Below are positions 1-15,000 of a stretch of DNA of 64,000 nucleotides, one piece after another. Numbering within the stretch: position 1 is the first letter of the stretch; the number at the start of each line of letters is the position of its first letter. The notes beneath the pieces are model-generated. The model was not told the origin of the DNA. It worked only from the letters and a program-made list of their open reading frames with translations, and did not search any database. A program made the position numbers and the translations under genes. The DNA lies in contig JAFXSD010000011.1 in the NCBI GenBank assembly GCA_017525905.1, positions 1 through 64,000 on the forward strand, in the 5' to 3' direction. Source of the DNA: Elusimicrobiota bacterium (GTDB lineage: Bacteria > Elusimicrobiota > Endomicrobiia > Endomicrobiales > Endomicrobiaceae).

Positions 1-1
1 G

Positions 2-3000
2 ACAATAAGTAATTTGGCATCAGGTATAGGAGCAGTAACCGGTGCGATAGGTTATGCGGCACAAAACGGCATAGGATTTAATGCATTAAAGAGTGCCGGA
101 TTATTTGGTTCACCAAGCAGTCCGGTATATTGTGCGGCGGACGCGGTTTCAAATATTACGGGGATGAGTCCGAGACTTGCACAGGTAGCATTGAATATAA
201 CGGATTTTGTATTAGGCACGGATACATCAGGCGGTAATTCGTTGGCAGCTATACAACATGTACTTGGGGATAATTATGCAGGTTATCAGGGCGCATCATT
301 AGAGCAAGGATTAGAAAACGGAGATATCATATTGTTTGTAGATTCTGATTATGAACAAGGTTCGGGAACACTAAATCCTAATCATGTGGTAACTTTGGGA
401 ACAAACGATAACGGAAAGATAATACTGCAAGACAGCAATTATGGTGATGCATTACCGTTTGACAGTTTAGACCAGGCAAAAGAGTTACTTGCTTCAAGAT
501 ATGGTTGGAAAGAAGGAAATGGAGAAATGTTGGCATCAGGAGAAATATCAGGAGGAAGATCTTTGTCTGAAAGTGAAATGAGTGATGAAGCTCATGTAGC
601 TAAAGATACATATGAAAATGCAGAACAAAGGAAGGAAGCTTTGGATAAACTCGAAACTTCCGGATTGAATATAGAAAACAGGGGTTACATTAGATTGGAA
701 AGTGCCGGAGAAATAATAGACGGGTTAGAAGAAGTTATGGATGTAATGTCAACAGAGACAGGAATAAGAGATGGATTTAAGGTTACATATGATGGAAAAG
801 ATAATACGGTAGATTTAACATATACCAATAATAGTGAAGAAGGCGAGAATAGTAGATCCATAAAATTGAATATAGTGGATAATTACGGAAATAAAACACA
901 AGATATAGGTATATTAACAGAAGTTACAGCCGGATTATTGGAGACGGGAGGCGATTCTTATACACTCGATTTGACAGGTAAAGAGATAGATGATATTAAA
1001 TATTTGTCAGGAGAAGTAGTAATGACAGTGGGTGAGGATGATGGGTTGGAGTTGACTTATACAGGGGTATCATTCGAAAGACGAATAACAGCCGGCATAG
1101 ATCCGTCTACAGGTATTAACTGGACGACTTCAGGAACAATAACAACAACAATAGATGAGGGAGGTAATTCAACATATAGTTATAGTGAAGGTTTAAGTTT
1201 CATGCAAACCGACGGTACTATAGTTGATTTATCCGGAGTAACGGAAACTTATAACAGTGACCAAAAATTAATAAGACAAACCGTAACCGATACAACTACA
1301 GATGAAATAGTATCCACTACGGATTATATTTATGACGGAGATCAAATTACGGGATATACTACAAGTGTAACTTTGGAAGATTTAAGTTATATTGAAACTA
1401 TGACATATGATCCTGAAAATAAGGTAAGGACTGTTACGGTGGAAGGAAATTATCAAGGTAATGATTTTAGCAGCAGAATTACGGATACGGAAACTACAGA
1501 AGACGGACACACTGTAGCAACAAGAACATTTGAAGGAGATTTGTTGGATACACAAAATATTCCTATCGGCGCAAAATGGAATGACGGAACAAGTTTAATT
1601 TTAAAAGATGGTAAAGAAACATGGTCTGAAAACAGCGGTTATTATATAGAACATGGAACTGATGAGAAGGTTGAATTTGATGGTAAAGAATATATATGGA
1701 TACCCGGAACTATAGAGACCATAATGATAAACGCGGAAGGAGAAGAACAAAATCCTATTTACAGTAATAAGAACGGTGAAGCCGGATGTTACAGGGTATA
1801 TGGAGAAGGTGAAACAGTTACTATTAATGGTGAGGAATATGTGTGGATAGCCGGAACAACGGAAACTGTTATACTCGGTGAGGACGGCACACCTACAGGA
1901 TACAGATATAGTAATGAAAACGGTGAAGCCGGTTACTATAAAATACATGGAGCAAATGAATCTGTTATGCAATATGATCCGGAAACTCAAACTTATGTTG
2001 ATACAGGAAGTAAATGGTTGGAAGGAACCAAAGAAACAATAATTTTAGGAGACAGCGGAGTACCTATAGAGTATAGGTACACTAATGAGAACGGTGAAGC
2101 AGGATATTATACAGTTCACACATCCGATGAAGCTGTTGTGCAATATGATCCGGAAACACAAACTTATGTGGATACAGGTTACAAATGGATAGCCGGAACA
2201 AAAGAAATAGTTATAATTGATATTGCCGGAAATCCTAGAGAACAAAGATATAGTAATGAGAATGGTGAAGCCGGTTACTATAAAGTATACGGCGAAAATG
2301 AAACTGTACAAGAATACAATGAGGATAAGGGAGTATTGGAGGATACTGAATATAAATGGATAGCCGGAACAACGGAAACTATATTGATAGGTGAAGACGG
2401 AACACCTACAGGACGGACGTATAGTAATGAAAACGGTGATGCAGGATATTACACCATTCACGGTGCCGATGATCCTGTAATGAAATATGATTCTGAAACT
2501 AAAACTTATGTGGATAGCGGAGACAAATGGTTGGAGGGAACAAGAGAAACGAGATTACTAAATGCAGATGGTACGGAACAAGCTCCTACATACAGCAATG
2601 AAGACGGAAATGCAGGTTATTACGGTACAAGAACTCTCCCGAGCGGGACTACATATACGGAAACAAACATATTTAATGCCGACGGAAGTACAACAACAAT
2701 AATGGATGGAACGGATTCACAAGGGAATGATTTATTCTGTCAATATACAGACATACAATCGGAAGACAAAACAACATTGATTAGAACATATGCGGATGGC
2801 AGCAGAGTAATGGATGATTTTACCGGAGAAGCTACCGGAGCGACATGGTTACCGGGAAGTCAAAAAACATATACATTTGAAGAAGATGGACGAGCTGTTG
2901 TAGAGTATTCTGCAGGCAGCGGGTTCGTTATAGAATATAGTTCCGAAGCAGGAGCAAATTACACGGAAACTAAAGTGTATAATGCCAACGGAAGTATGAC

Positions 3001-6000
3001 AACGACAATAAAAGGTACAGATGCCAAGGGCGAAGCTTTGTTCAGTCAATATACCGATGTACAATCGGAAGATGGAACAATATTGACCAGAACATATACA
3101 GGCGGTAGCAGAGTAATGGATGATAATACCGGAGAACCTACGGATTTAAGATGGGTGTCAGGAACAAGTAAAGAATATACTTTTGACGCGGATGGAAATA
3201 TTATAGGAATGATTTTTAATGAAGGCAGCGGATATTATATACAACACAGCGGAGATGAAACCGTCACATTTAATGATAAAGAATATAAATGGATAGCCGG
3301 AACAAGGGAAACCGTAATGTTAAATCCGGACGGAACAGATAAAAAGTTTATTTATAGCAACAGTGGAGGTGAAGCCGGTTTCTACAGATATATCGAATAT
3401 CAGGAAGGACAGAAATCCATACAGGATTGTAAGGAAACAATTCTATTAAATTCTGACGGATCTTTAACGACAAGAATAACCGGAAAGTACGAAGATAATG
3501 ATGTATTTAGTGAATATAAACAAAGTTATGATTCTACAACGGGACAGACAACCATAACTTATTCCGAAGGAAGTCAAATAATAAGTTTTATCGGAGAAAA
3601 TATTTTTGAAAAAATAGAATCTTTAGGAGAACATGAATCAAGAACTGATGTTTACGATTCTCAGTCCAATTTATTAACAAGTACGATAAACGGAACTTAT
3701 GCTGACGGTAAAGGTACATATACCGAGATATCCGATTACAGTACTCCCGGAAAGGTAGTAACAACTACATCCGGAAGTTACGATGGTAAAGAATTTTTGT
3801 CAGTTGAGATAATAGAAGGTGTTGATAATGGAGATGGTTCATTTACTCAGACAGTTACTCATTCCGGTAATGTGTTAACGGAAGGCAAAGTACCATTGAT
3901 GTCTGATGATGAACTTGCAGTGTGGAACGAGGGAACACAATCTATAAGTGTAGTTAATTCGGAAACATTGGAAATAACAAGTTTTTCATACTCTGAAAAT
4001 GCAGGGTATACCATAAATGGTAAGAGTTTTTCAATGGATATGTTGGGACGAGTTGCATCACAACAAGAACAAGCTTATTATGAAGCTTTAGAATCAGGAG
4101 ATAGTGCCGCAATAGAAGCAGCAGCAGCAAATTTAAAAGATTATTTAATAACTTCTGCAATGGGAACAGACGGCTTTGCGGAAGATATTGTTGCTTGTGG
4201 ATTTGAGTCTCCGGAAGATTTCTTTGCAACCGCAGAAATAGACGGAAGTTTAGACGGAGGGTATTATCTTGTCAATACTTCGGAAGGAAAAGTAAAAGAT
4301 TTTGGCTTGCTCGGAAATATAGATGGTGCAACGTTGAATGAAAACAGTGATGTTACATGTCGTTGGCAGGTATCTACTGTAGGTGTATCGGGCGTTTCCG
4401 TAACAGATAGTACGGAGGCGACTTATGTTTCCGATGTGGATTTTGAAAGCGGTACCAAAAAGTACAGTACTGCAGATAACGGCGTATCCGGTAAATGCGT
4501 AGATGATGCGGGTGTTGAGCATGACGGAGTATTTTTGAACTTATCTTTAAGTAAAAATGAGGTTGGCAAGTTTGCTGTATCTACAATGGATTTTGGTTTT
4601 AAAGGCGGGTTTGTCGCTAATGATCCTGAAGGACAGGGAGGTTCTATTAATATACCAGGAGGTGCAAGTGCTCCTGTTTTGACACAAGGTAAAATAGATA
4701 GAAGTTTCCCGGGACGTACCACGATTACAAGCGTTGGTGATGATATGGCATTTATTTCAAAAAGAGGTGGTCAGTATTTAGCTATAGGTGACGGTACGGT
4801 AGCATTGGCCGGTTCAAAAATAGATACCGCATTAGGAGTTACGGAAACCACTACCGGAATATACAAAATGAATGGTTCCGGACAGTGGATGGCACAGACC
4901 GAAAATGCAACATATAGTTATGCAAGACAAAATCTTGAAAAAAGAATAGGTGGCGCTTATGGAATGGATGCTACGATAAACTACCCGGGTGTTAGGATTG
5001 TTTTGTCGGGAGATGTTGTTTCAAATATTGGTGATGGTATAAAAGCAATAGGTGCACAATATAGTTTCGGCGAAAATGATGTTTTAACATTAAAAGGAAG
5101 AACCGGTGGAAATCCTGCATCATTGGGTAAATTTGTATTATCCGATCCGTCTGATGCCGAAATAGGAGTATCGATAGAAGGTGATGATTTTGTTTATACG
5201 GTAAGAAGTGATGAAGTAAATGCACAATTCAATCATCAATATCCTCAAGGATATAGTGTTAACGGACAAAATATAGGTGATATAAACGGACAGAACATTA
5301 CCTTTGTTAACGGTGAAAGACTGGATATAGAGACTGCATTTGAAAAATATTTTGATAGTACAAATATAACGAATACCGAAACAATTGGTAAGTACAACTT
5401 AAATCAATCTTTAATGGCTGCTTCTTGGGATGGCGGTGCTCCGGAAATAATGGAAATAGGTGCCGGTGAAATAAATTTAATTGTTAAGGGTAACAATTTT
5501 TATTTAGAAAATAAAATGTATGCCGGAGAATACGGCGGGGCACAGTTGTTTTATGAGGCAGGCTCTCAAGTTGTCCTTTTTGCTTCGAATGATACTTCCA
5601 TGATAGCAGTATCTGACGGTACTATGATATTTGACGATAAGAATAACGTTGAATTAAATACTATACAAAGCTCAGGTTCTTTAAGTCCAAGTCAAGGTTC
5701 CGAAAGTTATGACGGACCGGCTTTTGTAGGTGACGTGGATCGCAATAATGTTTTCAAGGGTACAATAACCGGTATTGATGAAACTACAGGCGGGAGTTTA
5801 GATCAAAATTTCAGTTGGGCAAGTTTGTTTAATGTTAATAATACAATGAATGCCGGTTCCAACGTAACATGGGCAGAAGGATCTACGAGTGCTTACGGAT
5901 TACTTCACAACGGAGGATTACAGGTATCAGTAGATTCGGAAGGAGTTGTGACTGCAAAAGCTGTGCCTTCGGGAACAGCTGATGTTGTTACGGCTACATC

Positions 6001-9000
6001 TGATGTACAGCAAATGAATCATGAAACAGGAAAATTTGAAAACGTGCCGGGCCAAACCAGAGTAAGAACTTTCACCGAAAATGGTTTTGAAAGCTCGGTA
6101 TTAAATATTGAATCCGGAGAAATTCCTTCAGAGTATATGTATGGAAGACAAGGTATAACAATTGAAAATGGAGTTTTCTCCGTGGTATATGAAATAAATC
6201 AAACAACTCACAGAGAAACCGGAGCTGTTTCGGGAATAGGGGCTTCAGAAGATTTCTTGGCTACGCAGGTTGTTCAAGTTTCGGGAATAGACGGAATAAA
6301 TTCCGTAAAAACGACATTTACGGCCGGATTTGATGAACATACAAAACAATTTACCGGCTTTGCGGAAAAATATGAAGTTGATAATTCTTTGGGAATAACG
6401 GATTTTACACCGGAAACCGTATATATGAACGGCCATGGTGTAGTTATGTCTTACAATGGAGGCAACGACTATTTGTTGGCCAACCTTTCAAATACCGATA
6501 ATGTTGGAGGAACAGTTACACATGGAGATGTTACAAATAATTATTCCGGAGATGCAATCGTAGGTAATACCGATAGTTCTGTAGTTAACACCGGCGGTAA
6601 AGGTATTAAAAAGGTAACGTTTGAAGGTGATGATAACTTAAGTGTTTATACTTATGAATCATCCGTCGGAGGAGATAATGTTGTATATACTTATGGTAAA
6701 GGTGACGATCAAGTAATTCGCGGAAGATTGCCCGTACAAAGTAAAAATAATAATTATGTTACGGATTTACAACTTGGCAGATATCAATCTCAACAACCTT
6801 CCGGTGAATTGTTGGATGTGGATGTAACCATATCGGATGACATTTTAACGGTTCAATCTGTAGGTAACATAGGAACACCGTTTGAAGGACAAACAGACAA
6901 ATACAGATTAACGGATTTTATGCTTATACCGGTAACTCCAAGTAATCCCAACAACAATAATCCCAGCAGTGCAGCATATCCTACACTTGCAAACATAAGT
7001 ATAGACACATTTAATATAAATATTGCGGATTCAACTCTTACCGGAAGAAGATTATCTGATTATGCGGTAGCGGAGATAACAGGAAGAGCTGATGGTCAAT
7101 GGCAAGTATGGAGTTCCGTAAATACCGGAAAAGAAACTATAGATGGTGCTTTAAGATATGCGGTTAATGACGGAACAGCTTCCCTTTCCTTTACAGGTTA
7201 TGAATACGATGGTAGAACAGGTGAAGTATATCAGTTTAATGCAAACCTCAACGGAACCAGTTTGAGAAATGTAGAGGGAATAACCATAGTAGACGGTCAT
7301 ATTAAATCGGGGAGCACATTTAATTTAGGTGCTGAAATCAATGCAAATAACGGGGGAACAAGAGGAGACTTGTTCTCGCATGCAACGAAGAAAAATTCTA
7401 ATGGCGATATCGTTGCCGTATTTGATCAAAATGCAAATGTGGAAGGGGCCGAATTAGGCGGCAGATATATTACCGATGCTGATTTGTTGGCAAGATGGAG
7501 TACAGCCGCTCTTGATACTGCAAAGTTGTCTAAACCTTCACAAATGCAAGGAGAAACACTTGCAGGAACGATGTCTTACGGAGATAATTATACCGTTGAA
7601 GATTTTAATTTCAATGTTGATGGAAAAGTTTCGGCATCTGTCTCAGTAGATGCAACTTATAAAATAGACACATCAAAACTTCCTTCAGAAGTAAGAGAAA
7701 ACGGCAGTGATGGCAGATTTACGGGTTCGTCAACATTAACAATTGCAAACATACAAGGTGATATTGATGCTTACGATAATAATATGAGTGATGTGGAACG
7801 ACAAAGAGCGGAACAGACTGCAATAAGAACTGGAAATTATAATTATATAGGTGGCACGTTCATCTCTTCGGAATCGTTTACAGGATACGATGTTGCGGGT
7901 AACGGTTTTTCACACATTACAAATAGTAATTATTACAGAACCAGCGGCAGCGGATCTTATAAAAAAGGTGCAATTACCGATGAGGCATACTATACCATAT
8001 ATTCCAATAGCAATGGTAACAGAACCGTAACTAAAATTGCTGAAGGTGATAATACATTCAATGTTTTCGGAGGGACAGCAACAAGAGATGTAATTACTAT
8101 AAGAAACAGTGATGGATTAAAAACAAATGAAAGTCTTTGGGATTATGTTGATTCTTCTCATATTGATAGAGGAAACGTAGAAATCGATTACAGATATGGT
8201 TCAAATGAAGAAGTAAAAGGACAAGTTAACAGTTACAATGAATATGTTGATACCTACTATGATTCAAATGGGGAAGAAGCAGATGAAGTGGTTAATGATA
8301 TAGTGGTTGATATTATTACTGTTACCGGAAGTGACGATTATGAAGTTATATCTTGGGTAGATGTCGTTACCGGAGAGCAAAGATATTATAGAAGTCAGAG
8401 TATAGGGAATGAACAGACTTTAAATATTACAGAAGAACAAGTTGTTTACACGAATGAAAAAGAAATGACAGTTGCTGTCGGAGATCACAGTATATATACT
8501 CTTTTCTGTGAACTTAAAGGGTTAGATCCTGAAGCGGCTGATTCTCTTTCTGAATTTTATCAATCAGGGTTTAGTTCGGAGTTTGCAAGAAGTAGTACGA
8601 TGTGGTCAGAGTGGGAAAAACTCGGGCTTGATTTGAGTAAATATGAAGGTTCGATAGATGCTTATTTTGTCGGAGAATATGGAGAACAGAGGACAAGTTA
8701 TACAAGAGAAGTATTTTCTACAAATACAACGTATAAGGGAACCAGTACTGATGATAAAGTCGATAAGGATAAAAGTTACAGTACCAGATCAAGTTATACA
8801 TATATGTCTAACTCAAACGGAGACGGATATTATTTAACAAGGATGGTATCATTTAAACTGGGCTATGGAAAGGAACTGTATGAGGGTGGCATTTTAGGTG
8901 ATGGGCCTGCTATGCCTGAGACATTTCTAACATTTAATGAAGCTGGTGATATTGTAGCTAATGATTATTATCTAGGTTCAAGAAAATCAGAAGTAGGTTT

Positions 9001-12000
9001 CTTTGATTATGGAGATATTTTTTCAAAAATAGACCATTTTGATGATCTTGGAACAAGAATTAATGGGTCAAGTGCAGAATATTTGACAATAGGTAGACAG
9101 CGAATAAACGAGATATTTAATAATAGAGGTGTAAGTGCAGCAGATTATTTTGAAAGCGGAAGAACTATAGAGTTTGGTCATACTGACAATTCAGAGGCTT
9201 CTAAGCAACGTTTCTATGGAACAATTTTAGGTTTCTCTTTTGCAAATTCCGATGGCTCATATACAACTGTAGGGTATAGCGGTCAATATATTGATGACAC
9301 TAATGCATATTCCGCATTACAAGAACAATATTCTTGTACTATAAATTCATTAAATTATGTTGCTACAACAGGGTTGCTGGCAGATCTTGAAACTTTCGGG
9401 TTGGAATACGATATAAACAAACATGCATACAGAAGTGAAAGTCTTGTTAAAGGTACAACAAAGACAGAGTATAGAATTTATGACAATTATAGTGTTGAAG
9501 ATAATATGTGGACAGGTTATGGTGTTGATTCTCTAACCGGAAAAGTATTGGGTAATGTTGTATATTCATTAGATATTACAATAGAAGGTTGGAACAGAAA
9601 TTTCACCGGAGCAACAGAAACGGCAATAACATATTTACCCGATGGTACTAATGAGAAAGTTGTTATCGGCTTTGATACAAGCGGTGGGGTTACAAAACGA
9701 TTTGAAACTAATAAAGAAGGGAAAACAAAGAAATATTATGGCGGTGGAGGAGAATATGATTGGTGGGATTATAATAAAGGATATGTTGCAGGAGCAATAG
9801 CTGTTGTTGGAATGGCGGCATTAACTGTTATTACTGCCGGTGCAGCCGGTATTGCAATCAGTGCCGGGTTCTTGGCAACATTAGCAATTTCTGCAATATC
9901 AACAGCTATGGTAGTATTGCCCGCTGCACAAGCTGCATGGGAAGCTATTGATTTGGGACAAAGTGCTGCTTTCCAACTTGGACTTTGTGCTGTTTCTCTT
10001 ATAATGATGCCTATTAATGCGTTGGCAGGTCCCGGAAGTTCAACCATTATGAAAGGTGTTGAACAAGTACTTAAAGTTGGTGCAAAAGAAGCTGCAAAGA
10101 GAATAGCTATATCCATGGCTATAGGTACGGGTGTCGGATTTTTTGCCGGAGGAGCATATGGCTGGATAAAAAAAGAAGGATGGAGTTGGTCCGGTGCATG
10201 GTCCGGTGCAATAGCAGGCGGATTTACAGGACTTAACTTAGGTTTATCTTGGGCTGCGGCAGGTGAAGTTCTTGCCCGCGACTTTATACCTAAAGTAGTA
10301 ATAGGAGAGGGCGGTTTAGTTAAAAAATGTTTTAATGTTGCCGAAAGGTTAATAGATTTAGATATTACCGTAAATATGTCTCATTCATTGTATGATAGTT
10401 TAAGAAGCAAAGATGGAAAAGGTATAGTAGGTTCATTATCTATTCTTACTTCTATGAACTTAATAAATCCTTTGATGAGTATAGGCAGGGCTGCACAAAA
10501 AGCGGAAAGAGCTAAACAGATGGCAGATAGCGGTCAAGTTGAACAACAATTGACTGCAAGAGAAAAATTGTTAAATCCTATAAGAGATACAGTTGCTCCC
10601 ATGATTGGTATTCACGACGGACATTTTAGCGGTAAAGTAATGCTTCAGACATGGGGATCCGCAGGTCTTGGCGGTTTCTTGGGATACGGTGCTATATCTT
10701 TAACCAATGCTACAGGTTTAACGGATGATGTGAACCCTTGGATTGGTTTTGGTATAGGTGCTGCAGGTGGTATGGGTGCAAGTAATGCATCATTGTTGGG
10801 TTCATATTCTAAAGAGACATTAACAACTTTAATATCTAACTTAAATCCTGTTTCTGTTTATAACAGATCGTTCGAAATGATGAACAGAATAGAAGCGTTT
10901 AATTTAAGATTTACATATGGGTTAGCATTAACGAATCAAGCTACCGGCGGAAGAATGTTAAGAAATAGTGTTTCCGAAAGGAACGAACAAGGTGAACTGG
11001 TTGATCCGAATAATGCAACGGTACTTGATAAGATTGATGAATTTTCAGGACTCCATTTCTTCTCTTCGGCAAAAGCATTGTCTGATTCGGCAACAGGTTT
11101 TGGTTTGTATAATATTAAAGAAGTAGGTAAGGCGGGAGATCGTTTTGAACAAATGATGTCTACTCCCAGAATGTGGTTGTTCAGTCTTGCAACGGGTCTT
11201 GCACAACCTATACTTGGCCCTACATTGTTGAATATGCCGGGTGTAGGAACTGTAATGCAATACATGAATACTATAGGTGACCTTATGCCCAATGAAGCAA
11301 CACAGACAGCTTGGGAAGAAGGTGTTAAAGAACAAGTTGTTGGTAAGGGTGTGGCGGCAGCATTTGGCGCGGATGGAGAGGCAGCGGAAATTATTCAGGA
11401 ATTGTTTGATGATGATGGTGTCAATATGACTGACTCTGTTGATTTCTTGTCTTCAACAAATACCGATTCGGAAACTGTTGATAGTGTAATAGATATTATA
11501 ACCGATGCTGCTGCCGCAAGAAATTATGAAAACGATGCGGCATTTCAAAGAACGGTTAATCGACAATTGGGCAGACTCGGTATCAATACCGATACTTTCC
11601 AAAGAAATAATTATGGCGAGATTGCAGGAAGAACCGGTACGGATGGTACTACAAAGACAGGTTCTGTATTCTATCATGATATGTCGGGTAAAGATGTTAG
11701 AACTGCAGTTCTTGTAGAAATGGCTTTAAATGCAGCAAATAATAACGGATTTACAGGTAATGATACTATAGATACTCAAACGGCAAGAGAACTTTTGCGA
11801 GAAACTTTGGGACACTTAAATCAAGGTAGATTTTTAGGAAGAAACAACTTAAATGGTATGAATACAGCAAGACAGTTGAATTATGCTTACGGAAACGCTG
11901 TTGCTGTAAATCTCGGTGTAATAAATAGTGATAATGTAGCAGATATCACTTCGGAAGATGTTGCCAGAAAAATGCTTGAGAGTGCTCAAGAAGCAGATAT

Positions 12001-15000
12001 TACCGAACAAGCAAACGATAATGAACAAATAAATAATAACGAGCAAACAAACAATACTGGAACACCAATAGTTAGCGGTTATAGAACTGACATATTGAAA
12101 GCTGTAGCAAATCTTGCCGATGGTGTTGCTAATATGAGAACAGGATTTATGGATTATTTCTCCGGAAGAGCAGATGTATCTAATATTGTAGGTATAATGG
12201 CAAATGCTTTGCAACAGCAGACACAAGCGGTGGCTTCTGCGGATTCGAATGTTTCAAAGCAAACAGTAGCGGATACTTTCGCATTGAATAGCTTTACTCA
12301 ATTATTAATGAATAATGTTAGAGGAGTTGCTTCTACAATAGAAAATATTCCGAAAATATTGGAAGACAATGCAACTGCAATCCAAAATAAAATAGATATT
12401 AATTTTGCTCAATCTATTAATGAACAATTAAAAGATATACAAGAACAACGAGAATTAAACTCTTTTGAACGAATGATTTTAGAATTATCTCAACAGGTAT
12501 TAAGCGACAAGATGAGTGCTTTAGATTTTAGACTTGTAGTAAATACGGACAATTCACAATTCTTTATTCAAGCGGATGCACAACAGAGACAAGCTTTGGG
12601 AGCTATAAGAGAAAATTTAAAGAATGTTTTCAGTAAAGCGTATAAGCAATCTTTGGCACAGGCAAGAGAAACGTTGAAAGAAAATGCTAATTATGTATCG
12701 GCAAACAAGAAGGATACAGGAATTAAACCTATCTTGAACAATGTAAGGTTATCCTTTTTTGAATATTCAATTTTTGGAACTAATTTGTTATCGTCATTAT
12801 TGTTCTCCAGGAGTACAACATCCATAAACAAATTATCTCCTTTGCAACAATTACAACATTTAAATAGTTATGACAACATAGAAGAACAAATTAAGTTTGA
12901 TTGGCAGACAATAGATATAACACAATTGCAAAATAATAATTTAATTCAAGCCAGACAACAATTGGATAATATAAAAACACAAGCGAAGGCTTTAGAAGAT
13001 GGAGAATTCAAGGATAATGTTAACAGAATTCTTGGAAGCAGAAATATTGAAGAAATGTCATTTGATGAAGTAGTTCAAATGATAAATGATATAAATGCTT
13101 TGGCAGAAGCGGTAACGACAAACAATACCGAAAGAAAGGTAACTCCAAGTGAGAAAAAATTCAATGATGAGTTAAAAGCGGCAACTGAAAGATTGGATTA
13201 TTTAGGGAAACTAAACGGCATTTATTCGCAAATGGCTAACTTGCAACAAATGTTAAGCAGTAGTACCAAACTTATTGTTGAAACTTACAAACAAAAATTG
13301 AAAGAATTGTCTCAACAAGTTAAAAAGTTGTTGTCAAATGATAAAGAATTTGCACCGGCACAATCAACATTAGACAAAATAGATGAAAACTCCTTATTGA
13401 ATTTTATTTCTTTAACGGCTAACGGAATTGTAAGTAACAGAGTAAGTAAAAAAATAGTAAATACGATTAATGAACAACTTAAAGCAGAAACCAATGCTGA
13501 TAAAAAAGCAGAGTTACAACATATCGCTGAGATATTCAAGTTGTTATCAAGTGATGATTATTCTGATCCGGTAAGAATGCAGGAACTCAATAAAAAGGCC
13601 ATGATTGAGATAACCGAGTTGTTTGAATCTTACTATAACAGCTACTGGGCAAAATTTGATTCCGCAATTGATAGTTATATTCAGCAATATTTATCTGCAA
13701 ATAAGGATAGAGTTTTGAGAGACATAGATGCATCTTTACAAGCATTAGATGAGGAGTATAATACCGATAAGGCAAGAGAAAGTAAAGATTATCAAGATGC
13801 AAAGAAAAATTTAGAAACAGCAAAAGCAAACATTGAAAATTATAGCAATTTAGAAGCCGGTTCAGTAAAAACTACCGTAACAGGAATAATAATAAAGTCT
13901 ATGAACTTTAAACAGACACAGGAAATGAGAGATATGATGGCACAATCGATAAAAGCCGGTGCAAAAGAAAGTGACTTAAGTTTTGCGGAAGAGTTGGCGT
14001 TGACGTTAAAATTGGGAGAAATATCTTATGGAATACCTTCACCCAATGGCGAACCTTTCGAGAACAGAAATACAAGAAACGAAGACGGTGTTGTACATGA
14101 AGGAGATGAGATAACGGTAGGTAATATAATGGATGTTGATTTCGGCAATGGAATATTAAGTCAATCAGCAACAAAAGGTAAGAGTACCGTAAAACAGGTT
14201 TTGATGTTGTGTGAAAACTTGTTAGGAAGAGTATCTGCATTGTCGGCCGGCGGTGGTAAATCGTTCGTGTTTGCATGGACAATGAACATGTATTTCCATA
14301 CTATGGGAGAAGCAGGCATTGCTGAATTCTTGGCCGCAAAACCCGGAGATGCCGCTCAGTTTATAAGTAATACTCATGCGGAAAATCCGATATTGTTGAA
14401 AGCATTAGGATTGGAAAAAGTTGATGGTAATGCTTATTATGGTAATAATGATTTCAAAGGTTTGGCAGAACAATATACAAATCCAATTACGGACGGAGCA
14501 AAAGGAAGACTTGTTGCTTATGCCACAGGAACAAGAGGATTTGTCGAATTACAGGCCAGAGTCGGAGACGGGCAAGATTCTAAGATTTTAAATGAAGCAT
14601 TGAACAATGTTTCCATGAGGGTTGCTGATGAAGCTGATGTTGCAGCATTAAGCAGAGTAGCATTTATATTGGGTTCCGGAAATGATACAGTTCCTTTGGA
14701 TGTAGCGGAAAAGGCCGTATCAATGTTACAGTTCTTACAAGGCATTAACACAGAGGCAGTAGTTGATGCAACCAGTCTTACCGGAATGCAATTTACCATG
14801 AAAGACGGCAAAGTAATATGCGGTAATCAGTTGCAAGAACAGATAGACAACGCTTATAAATCTCAAAGCGACAAAGCTTTAATAAGTAATGTTATGAGAG
14901 CAATGTATCAAATGGCAAGAAGAACTAACGGGCAAGAATCTGTCGCATTTGTTAACGGACAACCGGCATCCATTGAGGCTGGAACTTTGCAAGAAAATAC

